A DNA stretch of 37,193 nucleotides from Turneriella sp. (GTDB lineage Bacteria > Spirochaetota > Leptospiria > Turneriellales > Turneriellaceae), in the NCBI GenBank assembly GCA_019186965.1, contig JABARV010000020.1, positions 1-37,193 of the forward strand. Reading direction: 5' to 3'. Shown in pieces: positions 15,901 through 23,455 of this stretch. The notes beneath the pieces are model-generated. The model worked only from the letters and a program-made list of their open reading frames with translations, did no database searches and was not told the DNA's origin. Made by a program: the position numbers and the translations under genes. Each line of letters begins with the position of its first letter. Position 1 is the stretch's first letter.

Positions 15901-17462
15901 GGTAAATCGGCAATGAGTATTGTTACATCATCTGAAAATTTTTCTGTTTGCGCAAAAGCAACCACTTCACGATAAATTTCATCGATAACATCTTTCCCTG
16001 TCTTTAATCTATGTGTGGATAATACTTTTTCAAACCGCTGTGAGCCATACTCTTCTCTCTCGGCATTTTTTTGTTCTGTAATGCCATCTGTAAATAAAAT
16101 TAACCGCGTATCGGCAGGGTATTGTATTTTTTTAAAATCGTACGGGGCGACAATCGACGAACCAATTACGGTTCCGGTAGCTTCGATTGGCCAAAAGACG
16201 GATGTACTACTTTGCAAAAGGCACGGCACGTGGCCGCCGTTTGCAAATTCAATTGTTCTTTGTTTTGGGTCTATAAGTAGAATAATCCCTGTAAGGTAGT
16301 GGCTTGTTGTCACCTTTTTCATATTATTTGAAATGCCTTTCAAAATTTCTCCCGCGTTAGCACGGGAAAAATCTTGGCTTCCTAAAGACATTTTACACAT
16401 TGCTCCCACAAGAGCGCTTGGCACCCCATGCCCCGAGATATCAGCGATAAAAATAAAAATACGCCCGTCGGAAAGTTCGGCAAAATCGTATAAATCCCCT
16501 GAAACTTCGTGGCAGGGTTTATAGAAAGAATAAATTTGGAGCGTTTTTAATGAATTTTCCGCGGGAAGCATCGCTTGCTGTACTTCTGTAGCTAGTTCTA
16601 ACTCGCGCCGCGTGATTTCTGCTTTTGCGCGTATTTCTTTAGTACGTTCTTCAACCATTTTTTCCAAATTTTGCGCATACTCTTGCAGCTCTTTATGCGC
16701 CTTTTCTAAATCTTTTTCGAGATTCTCCAGTTTTTTAAAAATATCGAGAGTGCCGCGGTTTAAGTTTACATCTTTGCGAAAACGGCGTATAAAAAATGCA
16801 AGCGGAAAAACAGCCAAGAGTATAAGCGCTGTTTTAAAAATAATATGTCCGGTAACAAATTGTTTAAAGCGTTCTGGTCTTGTAAGGCCAATATAGATTA
16901 CCGAATCAAGCATCATCGTTATCCAAAGGGCGATAAAAATTGTTATTCCTAAAGGAACTTTGGGAAAACGGTTTACTAAAAATTGGAAAAGTACAACCGC
17001 CAAAAAGAGGTCTAAAATTGTATTAAAAATTGAGACCCCAATATTAAAAACCCGTGGCGTAAGCACTTGTTCTACAATACCAACATCTTTTGGGGCTAAA
17101 AAAGCAAATTTTGACTCATAGAGAAAAACTTGGAATAAAACCAAGAATATCTGGCAACCAATAGAAATGATAATGACTTTACGCGCCTCGTTGATTCCCT
17201 CTGCGATATAAACAAGAATGAGCGCCGCAAAAATGAGTGTGTAAATTCCAGAAGAAAAACGAAAATTATAAACTGTTCCATCCAAATTGATTTCACTAGC
17301 AAAATTAAGGCCGCCTGTAAAAAAGGAGAGAAACCACAAAAGGCAAATATATACAAGAAACGGTTCTCGAAACCCGCGGCCACGCAAGATTTGCAATGGC
17401 CACAGGGGTAAAATCAAGAGCGCCATGCTTACAAAAAACAAGATCAGCTTCGAGACATCCAC
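15897..17462 (-). CDS. Membrane sensor with SpoIIE/RsbU-type PP2C phosphatase domain
   Basis: 521 residues. About seven hydrophobic segments occupy residues 1-230, a charged coiled coil covers about 240-290, and a SpoIIE-type PP2C domain fills the rest. Metal-binding and core motifs are seen: VSGDLYDF, IADISGHGVPSALVG, ANGGHVPCLL and LFTDGITEQKNAE. Such proteins dephosphorylate serine phosphate on anti-sigma-factor antagonists. No antagonist or anti-sigma gene is adjacent. The start is a GTG at 17460-17462. It is coupled to the LtaS-like gene, which suggests control of an envelope process. Confidence 0.88.
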   Translation of the reverse strand: MDVSKLILFFVSMALLILPLWPLQILRGRGFREPFLVYICLLWFLSFFTGGLNFASEINLDGTVYNFRFSSGIYTLIFAALILVYIAEGINEARKVIIISIGCQIFLVLFQVFLYESKFAFLAPKDVGIVEQVLTPRVFNIGVSIFNTILDLFLAVVLFQFLVNRFPKVPLGITIFIALWITMMLDSVIYIGLTRPERFKQFVTGHIIFKTALILLAVFPLAFFIRRFRKDVNLNRGTLDIFKKLENLEKDLEKAHKELQEYAQNLEKMVEERTKEIRAKAEITRRELELATEVQQAMLPAENSLKTLQIYSFYKPCHEVSGDLYDFAELSDGRIFIFIADISGHGVPSALVGAMCKMSLGSQDFSRANAGEILKGISNNMKKVTTSHYLTGIILLIDPKQRTIEFANGGHVPCLLQSSTSVFWPIEATGTVIGSSIVAPYDFKKIQYPADTRLILFTDGITEQKNAEREEYGSQRFEKVLSTHRLKTGKDVIDEIYREVVAFAQTEKFSDDVTILIADLP

Positions 17463-17583
17463 TCGCCACTAATTAAATATAGAGAGACGATGCAAACCAT
17501 AAAGTGTTCGAAATGTAGGAGGGCAGATTCCAAACTCTTAAAGCATAATCCCCTTTCCATACCAGCTCAAGTTTAGAGCATTG

Positions 17584-17602
17584 TATAATACAGCTAAAGG
17601 AG
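17584..17602 (+). promoter_or_regulatory. Possible -10 box and ribosome-binding site of the SDR gene
   Basis: TATAAT at 17584-17589, with AAAGGAG at 17596-17602 ten bases before the ATG. No good -35 hexamer is seen at normal spacing. If the -10 is real, the leader is very short. Confidence 0.35.
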
Positions 17603-17611
17603 AAAAGTATT

Positions 17612-18319
17612 ATGCCCCATGAAAAAAAAGTTTGCACCGTCATCGGCATCGGGCCCGGCAACGGTTCTGCCATCGCCCGGCGCTTTGCTGCCGACGGCTA
17701 CACCGTTGCGCTGCTTTCGCGCTCTCTGGAGTCAAGCGCTCAGTTAACTAAGGAAATCCCCGGCGCTAAAGGCTTTGCCTGCGATGTCGGCAACGCGGCA
17801 TCCGTCGCGCAGGCATTCGCGGAAATCCGCAAAGAACTCGGCGCGGTGCATACGGTCGTCTTCAATGCAGGCTCAGGTGTGTTTGCGGCTTTAGACGATG
17901 TCACCGCGGCGGACTTTGAAACCTCGTGGCGGGTAAATGCCTTGGGCCTCTTTCTGGTCGCCAAAGAGGTGGTGCCTGCCATGAAGCAAGCCGCATCGGG
18001 AAACATTGTTGTCATTGGCGCAACGGCATCGCGCCGAGGCGCAAAGATGACTACAGCGTTTGCACCGGCCAAAGCGGCGCAGCGGAGTTTTTGTGAATCT
18101 CTGGCGAAGCAGTTGGGGCCCATGGGCATCCACGTCGCGCTCATCATCATCGACGGGGTTGTCGATTTACCGAAAACCCGCGAGCGCATGAAAGATAAAC
18201 CTGCTGACTATTTCGTGAAGCCCACGGCAGTCGCCGACCTCGCATCGTACTTGGCGCACCAAGATAAATCTGCATGGACGTTTGAAGCCGAGGCGCGGCC
18301 GTTTGCGGAGAACTGGTAG
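17612..18319 (+). CDS. SDR-family oxidoreductase with Phe in place of catalytic Tyr
   Basis: 235 residues. The cofactor motif is VIGIGPGNGSAIARRFA and NAG is present in FNAGSG. At the catalytic site the sequence reads AFAPAKAAQRSF, so Phe occupies the usual Tyr of YxxxK while the Lys is kept. A subgroup of bacterial SDRs with GxGPGxG and FxxxK, followed by LGPMGIHVA and IDG, is known, so this is probably a family trait and not damage. The function is unknown and the usual hydride-transfer chemistry may be altered. The gene appears more GC-rich than its neighbours and has a strong ribosome-binding site, which may mark transfer. Confidence 0.83.
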   Translation: MPHEKKVCTVIGIGPGNGSAIARRFAADGYTVALLSRSLESSAQLTKEIPGAKGFACDVGNAASVAQAFAEIRKELGAVHTVVFNAGSGVFAALDDVTAADFETSWRVNALGLFLVAKEVVPAMKQAASGNIVVIGATASRRGAKMTTAFAPAKAAQRSFCESLAKQLGPMGIHVALIIIDGVVDLPKTRERMKDKPADYFVKPTAVADLASYLAHQDKSAWTFEAEARPFAENW

Positions 18320-18325
18320 GGGGCG

Positions 18326-18376
18326 TCATCGCGGGCTGATCATTTGGAACTCGAACGCAATGTGTTTTTGATGGTG
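18326..18376 (-). pseudogene. Remnant of a VapC C-terminus
   Basis: Sixteen codons on the minus strand read HHQKHIAFEFQMISPR and a stop. They match the last residues of the PIN toxin at 35886 (HYRKHISFELQMIAP). The nucleotide similarity covers about 40 bases and then fades. It shows that a second vapC-like gene once lay here. The rest of the gap (18377-18565) holds nothing recognisable. Confidence 0.6.
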
Positions 18377-18565
18377 CCCGGTAGGACGATAAGATAACGC
18401 ATTGCAGAAAGTGCCATAAGCTTGCATGTTTGTGTGCGTAAGTGGCATGTTCTTGTCTATGCCCATATAACTTTTTAGGCCTTTGGGTGATTGTGGTTAA
18501 AAATAAAATGATGAACTTTGTGGTGTAGTTATGTCTGTCTTATTGACGGAGTTTTATCTCCAAAT

Positions 18566-19390
18566 TTACAACTTACTACCACAATCTTTACAAAACTTAG
18601 CATCCGTATCGTGCCCCTCGGCGGCACACGATGGGCAAACTTGGGTTGAAATTTTTTTCAACTTTAATTGTGTCAGTTCGGCAGTGACAATCCCCGTGGG
18701 CACTGCGATGATTGCATACCCCATTACCATAACGATGCTAGCCAAAGCTTGACCTAAACCCGTTTTAGGTGCAATGTCGCCGTACCCTACTGTTGTGAGA
18801 GTGACAATCGACCAATAGATGCCACGCGGTATGCTGGTAAAACCGTTTTCTTCGCCTTCAATAATATAAATCAGTGAACCCACAATAACAGCAATGGTAA
18901 TAACGGTAATCAGAAAAACGGTAATCTTACGACGGCTTTCGATAAGCGCTTGCTTTAAAACCTCCGCCTGCGTCAAATAGTTGGCCAGCTTGAAGATGCG
19001 AAAGATGCGCAACATACGGAGCACCCGTACTGAAAGGAGATAATGCGCCTGTGGAAAAAACAGCCCTGCCCACGTAGGCAAAACCGAGATTAAATCAACA
19101 AGCCCATAAAAACTGAATACGTATTTAATGGGACGGTTGACGCACCACAGCCGCAGCGCGTATTCGAGAGTAAAAAGTATCGTGAAAACCCATTCCAGAA
19201 TAACAAACCCCAGATGGAACATCTCTTGCAATGCACGCACACTATCGAGCATTATGACCAGAACGCTCGCCAAAATGGCAATGAGTAACGCAACATCGAA
19301 AGCTTTACCCGCACGGGTGTCGGCTTCGTAGATAATCTCGTGGATACGCGCTCGGTTTTTCTTGAGTGCGGTAAAAAGTGTGGGTAGCAT
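18566..19390 (-). CDS. Voltage-gated K+ channel with C-terminal zinc ribbon
   Basis: 274 residues with six membrane segments. S4 is Arg-rich (RVLRMLRIFRIFK); the pore loop carries the potassium filter TTVGYGD. After S6 the short cytoplasmic tail ends in a CPSC...CKDC pair (Cys252, 255, 267, 270), a zinc-ribbon-like knuckle. It would form a homotetrameric inner-membrane K+ channel of the Kv/KvAP-like ion-transport family. The ATG overlaps the stop of the upstream lipoprotein gene (TAATG), so it is the last gene of the sigma/FecR operon. Zinc-ribbon tails occur in some prokaryotic membrane proteins; their role in channels is unclear. Confidence 0.92.
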   Translation of the reverse strand: MLPTLFTALKKNRARIHEIIYEADTRAGKAFDVALLIAILASVLVIMLDSVRALQEMFHLGFVILEWVFTILFTLEYALRLWCVNRPIKYVFSFYGLVDLISVLPTWAGLFFPQAHYLLSVRVLRMLRIFRIFKLANYLTQAEVLKQALIESRRKITVFLITVITIAVIVGSLIYIIEGEENGFTSIPRGIYWSIVTLTTVGYGDIAPKTGLGQALASIVMVMGYAIIAVPTGIVTAELTQLKLKKISTQVCPSCAAEGHDTDAKFCKDCGSKL

Positions 19391-20508
19391 TAGAATCTCT
19401 TCAGTTCAAACTTCGTCACACGATGGTGTAAGTCTAAACTTGTAGGACCAACGCCGATAGCAGCGTAAGAGTTGTTGGCATCGTACACCAACGAATCGTC
19501 TAAAACGTCGATGAAGGGGATATATGCGCTGCCGTCTTTATAATAGCCGGTAAGGCTCGTGCCCAAGCAATCGAACCGCCAGTGCAACGGGTTTACTGCG
19601 CTGTTGCCTTTATTTTCGAGAAACGGAACTTTCGCCGTTGCAAGCACAACCTGGGTACCAGCACTTGTGTGCCTCACGATACGTGCGTTGTCGCTAATCG
19701 AGGCGGCGGCATAGGGGAAAACCCAAAGAGCGTAGTGGTTGTTGTTGCCGTCAATTTTTTCGCGGCAAGCGACGCCCATGCCGTCGTCTGAAGCTAAAGT
19801 TGTGCTGAAATAACTCGAAAGGGTAATCGATACATCGGGTGCGTTTTGGCCGCCAAAATTTGCCGTATTTGCCGCGTGCGTCTCTGGGCCGCCCGATTTA
19901 TTGGTGCCTAAGTAGTCCATGTTGTTGCACACCCAAACATTACCACCGCCGCCCGTGACAAACGGGCACACACCACTCCAACCGGGTGTAGGCCATGGAT
20001 CGCCGCAACGCCCTTGCCCGTTTAATGTAAATAATACAGTATTATCTCCGCAGCCGTTCATCGTCGAATAATCGTGGTTCAAGAGCGTGGTGGCAGTAGC
20101 ACTATCTTCGATGTTAAAATTTACGGGTGTGCTATACGCACCCGTCACCCCTTGGTATATTAGCCGCGCTTTTACCGATACGGCACCCAATGTGCCTGCT
20201 GGCAACGCGACAACATTTTGACCCGCATCGATGGATATTTGGTGTATGGCGGCACCGCTTTGTGAAAAAACCACTTCGCGTGTGTCGGCCAGATTGTCGT
20301 TACCCAATTGTATGCGTATGCTTGGCGACGTGGTTCTGTACCCTTCGCGTGGTAAAACAATTTGGGGAGTTTCAACGGTTACCGGCGGCAAACAGCCTGC
20401 AAGCGCGCAGCCCGCATTTAATTGTTTATTCGGCCAAGCATCGCCGATATTCGGGCCGGCGCAACCACAAAAGCCGACAACACAGAGAAGAAAAAACTTA
20501 ATACGCAT
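19390..20508 (-). CDS. Lipoprotein with Ig-like and LamG-like domains
   Basis: 372 residues. The ATG at 20506-20508 gives a signal peptide ending in FCGC, a spirochaete-type lipobox; an in-frame start 25 codons upstream is not used because it hides that signal. Residues about 40-135 look like an Ig/FN3-type beta domain. The C-terminal half (DDGMGVACREKIDGNN, LHWRFDCLGTSLTGYYKDG) resembles a concanavalin/LamG fold that often binds glycans. The protein is probably surface-anchored. The start overlaps the end of the upstream beta-barrel gene by 11 bases and the stop overlaps the K+ channel start. Confidence 0.75.
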   Translation of the reverse strand: MRIKFFLLCVVGFCGCAGPNIGDAWPNKQLNAGCALAGCLPPVTVETPQIVLPREGYRTTSPSIRIQLGNDNLADTREVVFSQSGAAIHQISIDAGQNVVALPAGTLGAVSVKARLIYQGVTGAYSTPVNFNIEDSATATTLLNHDYSTMNGCGDNTVLFTLNGQGRCGDPWPTPGWSGVCPFVTGGGGNVWVCNNMDYLGTNKSGGPETHAANTANFGGQNAPDVSITLSSYFSTTLASDDGMGVACREKIDGNNNHYALWVFPYAAASISDNARIVRHTSAGTQVVLATAKVPFLENKGNSAVNPLHWRFDCLGTSLTGYYKDGSAYIPFIDVLDDSLVYDANNSYAAIGVGPTSLDLHHRVTKFELKRF

Positions 20509-21484
20509 ATTGCACCCCTGCCCGTAACTCGACAAGGTATGGATTGTCTTTCCAACTTGTAGCGTTGCGGTTAAATATGGCACTTGCCAAAGGTTCGATA
20601 AAAAAAGAGAACTTGTGGTAATCTCTATTGTTCGTGAATGGTTTCAGCGAAAGAAGAAATCCCACCGAAGCCATGCCGCGCAACCCCACCGACTCAACCC
20701 GAGAGTCGTCGAGAAAATACGCAATCGTACCGCCGCCCACAAGAGCGGAAAATGAAAACACGCGCCACTGCCAAAGAGCATAGATAAGGCCGGTAGTGAG
20801 CGTGCCGAATTGGTGCGGACTGATTGCGTTGCCGTTGCCGTTTGCATAGCGGTTAAAAAATGCAAAGTCTAAAAATAGACTTAACGCGGGCAACGAGTGG
20901 TGCAGATTGAAATCTAATTCGAGAGCAATGGGCACGCCGCTATCTAAAACGCGCGAGAGAAAGTAACCGCCGGTCGATAAACGCACTTCAGGCCAAAAAA
21001 CGCCGGGCACCGCTTTCGGCGGCCTCGTGTACCGTCGCCACAGAGTCGGCGTTGCCGCCGTTTCTATAAACGGGCTTGCGTGGCTACCGACTGGCCTATG
21101 CCACTGAATGTTTTTCCACGCACCGTCTTCGTATGCGTAGAACTCGGCTGTGGGCATCATGATTTCAATAAACCGAATTTTACTTTTTTCAATCGACGCC
21201 TTGCCGATATTGCGGTGCGGGCAATCGGGCAAGCGTTCTCTTTCGGCGGCGGTCTCCATTTCCAGAAGGCTATCATTCCTTGTAATTTGAAGGATACGTC
21301 CGCAGCTTAAAATGGCTCCTTGTTCGTTGCGAATTTCGACGATGGTATTTTTTTCAAAGCGTTCTAAAGTATATTCAATCGCTGCACTATGGGCATTCGC
21401 TATGGAATAAGTCACTTTCGCGAAAACGATTTGGCTCGGGGCCACCGTCGCCGTGAATAATATAACCTTCGTTGCTATACGCAT
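20498..21484 (-). CDS. Outer-membrane beta-barrel-like protein
   Basis: 328 residues with a signal peptide (MRIATKVILFTATV...QIVFA). The N-terminal part, about 25-120, is beta-rich with two cysteines. The second half has alternating hydrophobic strands and ends in VQYAY, consistent with the aromatic C-terminus of a barrel. No named family is recognised. Its first 98 bases overlap the 3' end of the FecR gene in another frame. The signal peptide is encoded inside this overlap, so a later start is unlikely. Confidence 0.65.
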   Translation of the reverse strand: MRIATKVILFTATVAPSQIVFAKVTYSIANAHSAAIEYTLERFEKNTIVEIRNEQGAILSCGRILQITRNDSLLEMETAAERERLPDCPHRNIGKASIEKSKIRFIEIMMPTAEFYAYEDGAWKNIQWHRPVGSHASPFIETAATPTLWRRYTRPPKAVPGVFWPEVRLSTGGYFLSRVLDSGVPIALELDFNLHHSLPALSLFLDFAFFNRYANGNGNAISPHQFGTLTTGLIYALWQWRVFSFSALVGGGTIAYFLDDSRVESVGLRGMASVGFLLSLKPFTNNRDYHKFSFFIEPLASAIFNRNATSWKDNPYLVELRAGVQYAY

Positions 21485-22199
21485 TGATTTTTCCCCGCCG
21501 CTTTTCGTTGTTACGGTAGTATACCACGCAATCGCCTATCTTGTATGTATGAGAATTGTTTGCAACACGGTTCGCTTGTTTGGGTTCTTTGTGAAAATCC
21601 GGCGGCAATAGCTTAAGTTCTTGAGTTAAGTTGCGGCCTATCCATGCGTTATTTTTATCGATGGTGATAGTTTCGGTATCGGTTTGCCAATCAAGCGTAC
21701 CTTCAATGAGTTTCACCGAAGTGACACCCGCAACCTCAATGAGAAAAGTCGTGCCGCGTGCCGTAAACTTGCCTTGCGGAGTTGTGACCTCAAGAGCTGT
21801 GTCGACACTCTCTCGGCGTATGGCGAGCAATCCCCGCTCCAGGCGCAACTGTAACCGGTTCGCCGCAAACGTATGCGTGAAATCGGCGGTGGTGAGGGTG
21901 TACAGATGCACAGAGCCGAATTGCAACCGAGTATTCACCGCGACGCGTGTAGATACATTTTTTTGGGGCATGAATAAAATAATGGCTACGAGAGCTATTG
22001 CAGCAAGAGCCGATAGAACATACCATTGCGCCTTAGACGCCGTGTGTTTTATTTGTGGGATTGCCACTGTCTTCGAAGTCAATTTTTGTCGAATGCGTTC
22101 AACACCGGCTTCTATGCCTGTGTCCACAGAATGTTCGGCATTCAACTGCGGCGTATCGCCTAAACGAATTTTTCTATAAATTTCTTCTACGGTTGCCAT
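21387..22199 (-). CDS. FecR-domain membrane protein (putative anti-sigma/sensor)
   Basis: 270 residues. A cytoplasmic N-terminus (about 1-75) is followed by one membrane helix (YVLSALAAIALVAIILF) and an external FecR domain with VTTPQGKFTARGTTFLIEV and SVKLIEGTLDW. After about 200 a tail with DCVVYYRNNEKRRGKINAY looks like a small SH3-like beta module. FecR proteins sense outer-membrane signals and control a partner ECF sigma factor. The sigma gene lies one base upstream, so the pairing is strongly suggested. The ATG at 22197-22199 follows the sigma stop directly. Confidence 0.82.
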   Translation of the reverse strand: MATVEEIYRKIRLGDTPQLNAEHSVDTGIEAGVERIRQKLTSKTVAIPQIKHTASKAQWYVLSALAAIALVAIILFMPQKNVSTRVAVNTRLQFGSVHLYTLTTADFTHTFAANRLQLRLERGLLAIRRESVDTALEVTTPQGKFTARGTTFLIEVAGVTSVKLIEGTLDWQTDTETITIDKNNAWIGRNLTQELKLLPPDFHKEPKQANRVANNSHTYKIGDCVVYYRNNEKRRGKINAYSNEGYIIHGDGGPEPNRFRESDLFHSECP

Positions 22200-22200
22200 G

Positions 22201-22764
22201 TTAGTTACGATTGAGTATATCCCCCCACCCATTTTTGCGCATCAATGCGTTCATCATTTTTTGCGCTTTTTCGTACTTGCGTCGATACGACCACACGCTC
22301 GTTTGCATGAGGGCGGCCGCATGCGCCTCGTCAATAAAAATTTCGCGTGTCGCGCTCTGGCGGTAGAGTACACGAATTTCATTAGACTGCTTACCGGCGA
22401 GTACGGCAATCCACTCGGCGCGCTCGGGGTCGAATTTCAAGAGCCACGCCAGTTTAAGTTCGTCGTCAAGCGCCAACAGACAGGCAACGACATGCTCTTC
22501 AAATTCTTTCCAAATCAGCGGATGTTCGGGCGGTAATGCATAAGTTCTCTCTTCAAGAATCATCAAAGCGGTTTTATTTTGCTTCTTTCGTTTGTAGTGG
22601 TCAACCAAGAGATTACGTAAAATGCCGCAGAGGAGGCTTTCAGGGTCTTTTCGAATAGCGTTCGGCTTGTTACAATACCCTTCATAAAACCGCAGCCACG
22701 CTTCGGAGCAAATATCTTCGGCGTCGTGGAAATCATAAATGTGGCGGCGCGAATACCGCAACAA
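22201..22764 (-). CDS. ECF-like sigma-70 factor (true start probably upstream, near 22821)
   Basis: 187 residues from the TTG at 22764. Region 2 is visible in DFHDAEDICSEAWLRFYEG and ILRNLLVDHYKRKKQ; a helix-turn-helix like region 4 may lie in EIFIDEAHAAALMQTSVWSY. Sigma-like sequence continues upstream of the TTG in the same frame (FTDTQFETLFDAFAARLLRY) back to a stop at 22831-22833, with no ATG, GTG or TTG between. A CTG at 22819-22821 is the only plausible start, or a frameshift has removed the original one. It is the first gene of the operon with FecR and the K+ channel. Confidence 0.75.
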   Translation of the reverse strand: MLRYSRRHIYDFHDAEDICSEAWLRFYEGYCNKPNAIRKDPESLLCGILRNLLVDHYKRKKQNKTALMILEERTYALPPEHPLIWKEFEEHVVACLLALDDELKLAWLLKFDPERAEWIAVLAGKQSNEIRVLYRQSATREIFIDEAHAAALMQTSVWSYRRKYEKAQKMMNALMRKNGWGDILNRN

Positions 22765-22886
22765 ACGTGCAGCAAAGGCATCGAACAGAGTTTCAAACTG
22801 CGTGTCGGTAAACGGATTCAGAAGAGCATTCTATGCACATTAAATTTTGCGTAAACAAAATTTTACACGACGGCTATCTAAAAAAC

Positions 22887-22900
22887 TATACTTAAGGGTA
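22887..22900 (+). promoter_or_regulatory. Dyad TATACTTAAGGGTA (copy 1, weakest)
   Basis: It resembles the TACMCTTGAGGGTA dyad found before three downstream genes; the left arm is degenerate. It is preceded by an A-run like the other copies. It may act on either divergent gene. Confidence 0.4.
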
Positions 22901-23100
22901 TTGTGTTCTTATGCTGCTCTCGGCGATAGGCTTATCGAGCATGATCGCCCAAGAGATTCGCAAAAGACCACAGAGTGTGATGTCGGCCATGGAATATACG
23001 TCGTGACAATTACTAAAAACTCGCCTCGGCGTATTTCGATACCTTCGGTTTGTTTTTCGTGCTTTAGGTGGCAGGCTACCCAGAATTTGGATCATAAGTA

Positions 23101-23118
23101 AAAAACGCGCAAGTTTTT
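23101..23118. repeat. AAAAACGCGCAAGTTTTT element, copy 1
   Basis: An 18-bp sequence with 6-bp inverted arms (AAAAAC/GTTTTT), 23 bases upstream of the LuxR-HTH start. An identical copy lies at 28622-28639 and a shorter one at 30275-30290. Confidence 0.7.
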
Positions 23119-23140
23119 CCGCAAGCGCACACTTATTTGC

Positions 23141-23455
23141 ATGGAAGTCATCGAGACACCGCGGCGGATTGCCGTCATGAAAACCACTTTTGGGCTTACT
23201 ACTACCGAAACACGCATTTGCGAGCTGCTCATGCACGGTAACACACGCGACGATTTGAAGCGTCTCTTGGGTGTGAATGAAAATTGCCTCAAGTGGCATT
23301 TGAAAAATCTCTACGCAAAAACGGTCGGCGATGAAGCACTATGCCGCGATAAGCTGCACCGGCTGACGCAGTTTTTGTATCGGCAGCAAGGCGGTGAAAC
23401 TACCCTTGAGGGTATGGAAAATACTCCAGAATGGGATATAAAGCGACATGCTTAA
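23141..23455 (+). CDS. LuxR/GerE-type helix-turn-helix protein
   Basis: 104 residues, essentially a lone LuxR-type DNA-binding domain. FGLTTTETRICELLMHGNTRDDLKRLLGVNENCLKWHLKNLYAKT has the usual T..E..I..L...G....I...L..S..TVK.H..N...K pattern, here shown only as spaced landmarks: LTTTETRICELL, then NENCLKWHLKNLYAKT. There is no receiver or ligand domain. It probably binds DNA as a dimer and could recognise the nearby dyad. The start at 23141 lacks a ribosome-binding site; an ATG twelve codons later is possible. It overlaps the next gene by 8 bases, and a dyad copy lies inside its own 3' coding end. Confidence 0.75.
   Translation: MEVIETPRRIAVMKTTFGLTTTETRICELLMHGNTRDDLKRLLGVNENCLKWHLKNLYAKTVGDEALCRDKLHRLTQFLYRQQGGETTLEGMENTPEWDIKRHA
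23401..23414 (+). promoter_or_regulatory. Dyad TACCCTTGAGGGTA (copy 2, perfect)
   Basis: A perfect inverted repeat (TACCCT/AGGGTA around TG), located inside the end of the LuxR-HTH gene and 34 bases before the next ATG. The following bases (TATGGA, then GAATGGG and TATAAA) resemble copy 3, so a roughly 50-bp promoter-like unit is conserved. Confidence 0.6.

Larger units (their letters stand above)
22841..23140. other. Divergent intergenic region between sigma factor and LuxR-HTH genes
   Basis: No convincing gene is seen. It holds one weak copy of the dyad (22887-22900), one copy of the AAAAACGCGCAAGTTTTT element (23101-23118), and a 31-codon open frame (22911-23006) without a clear ribosome-binding site. 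It probably contains the promoters of both divergent units. Confidence 0.5.

Noticed and set aside
17612-18319. Inactivated SDR because the catalytic Tyr is Phe
   Set aside because: The FxxxK form occurs with the GxGPGxG cofactor motif in a known SDR subgroup, so it is probably a family trait.
22911-23006. 31-codon open frame after the first dyad
   Set aside because: No ribosome-binding site or recognisable signal; the distance to the dyad differs from the other three genes.
22892-23299. 135-codon minus-strand frame across the sigma/LuxR gap
   Set aside because: It overlaps the LuxR-HTH coding region antisense, has no ribosome-binding site or domain, and its composition is not gene-like.
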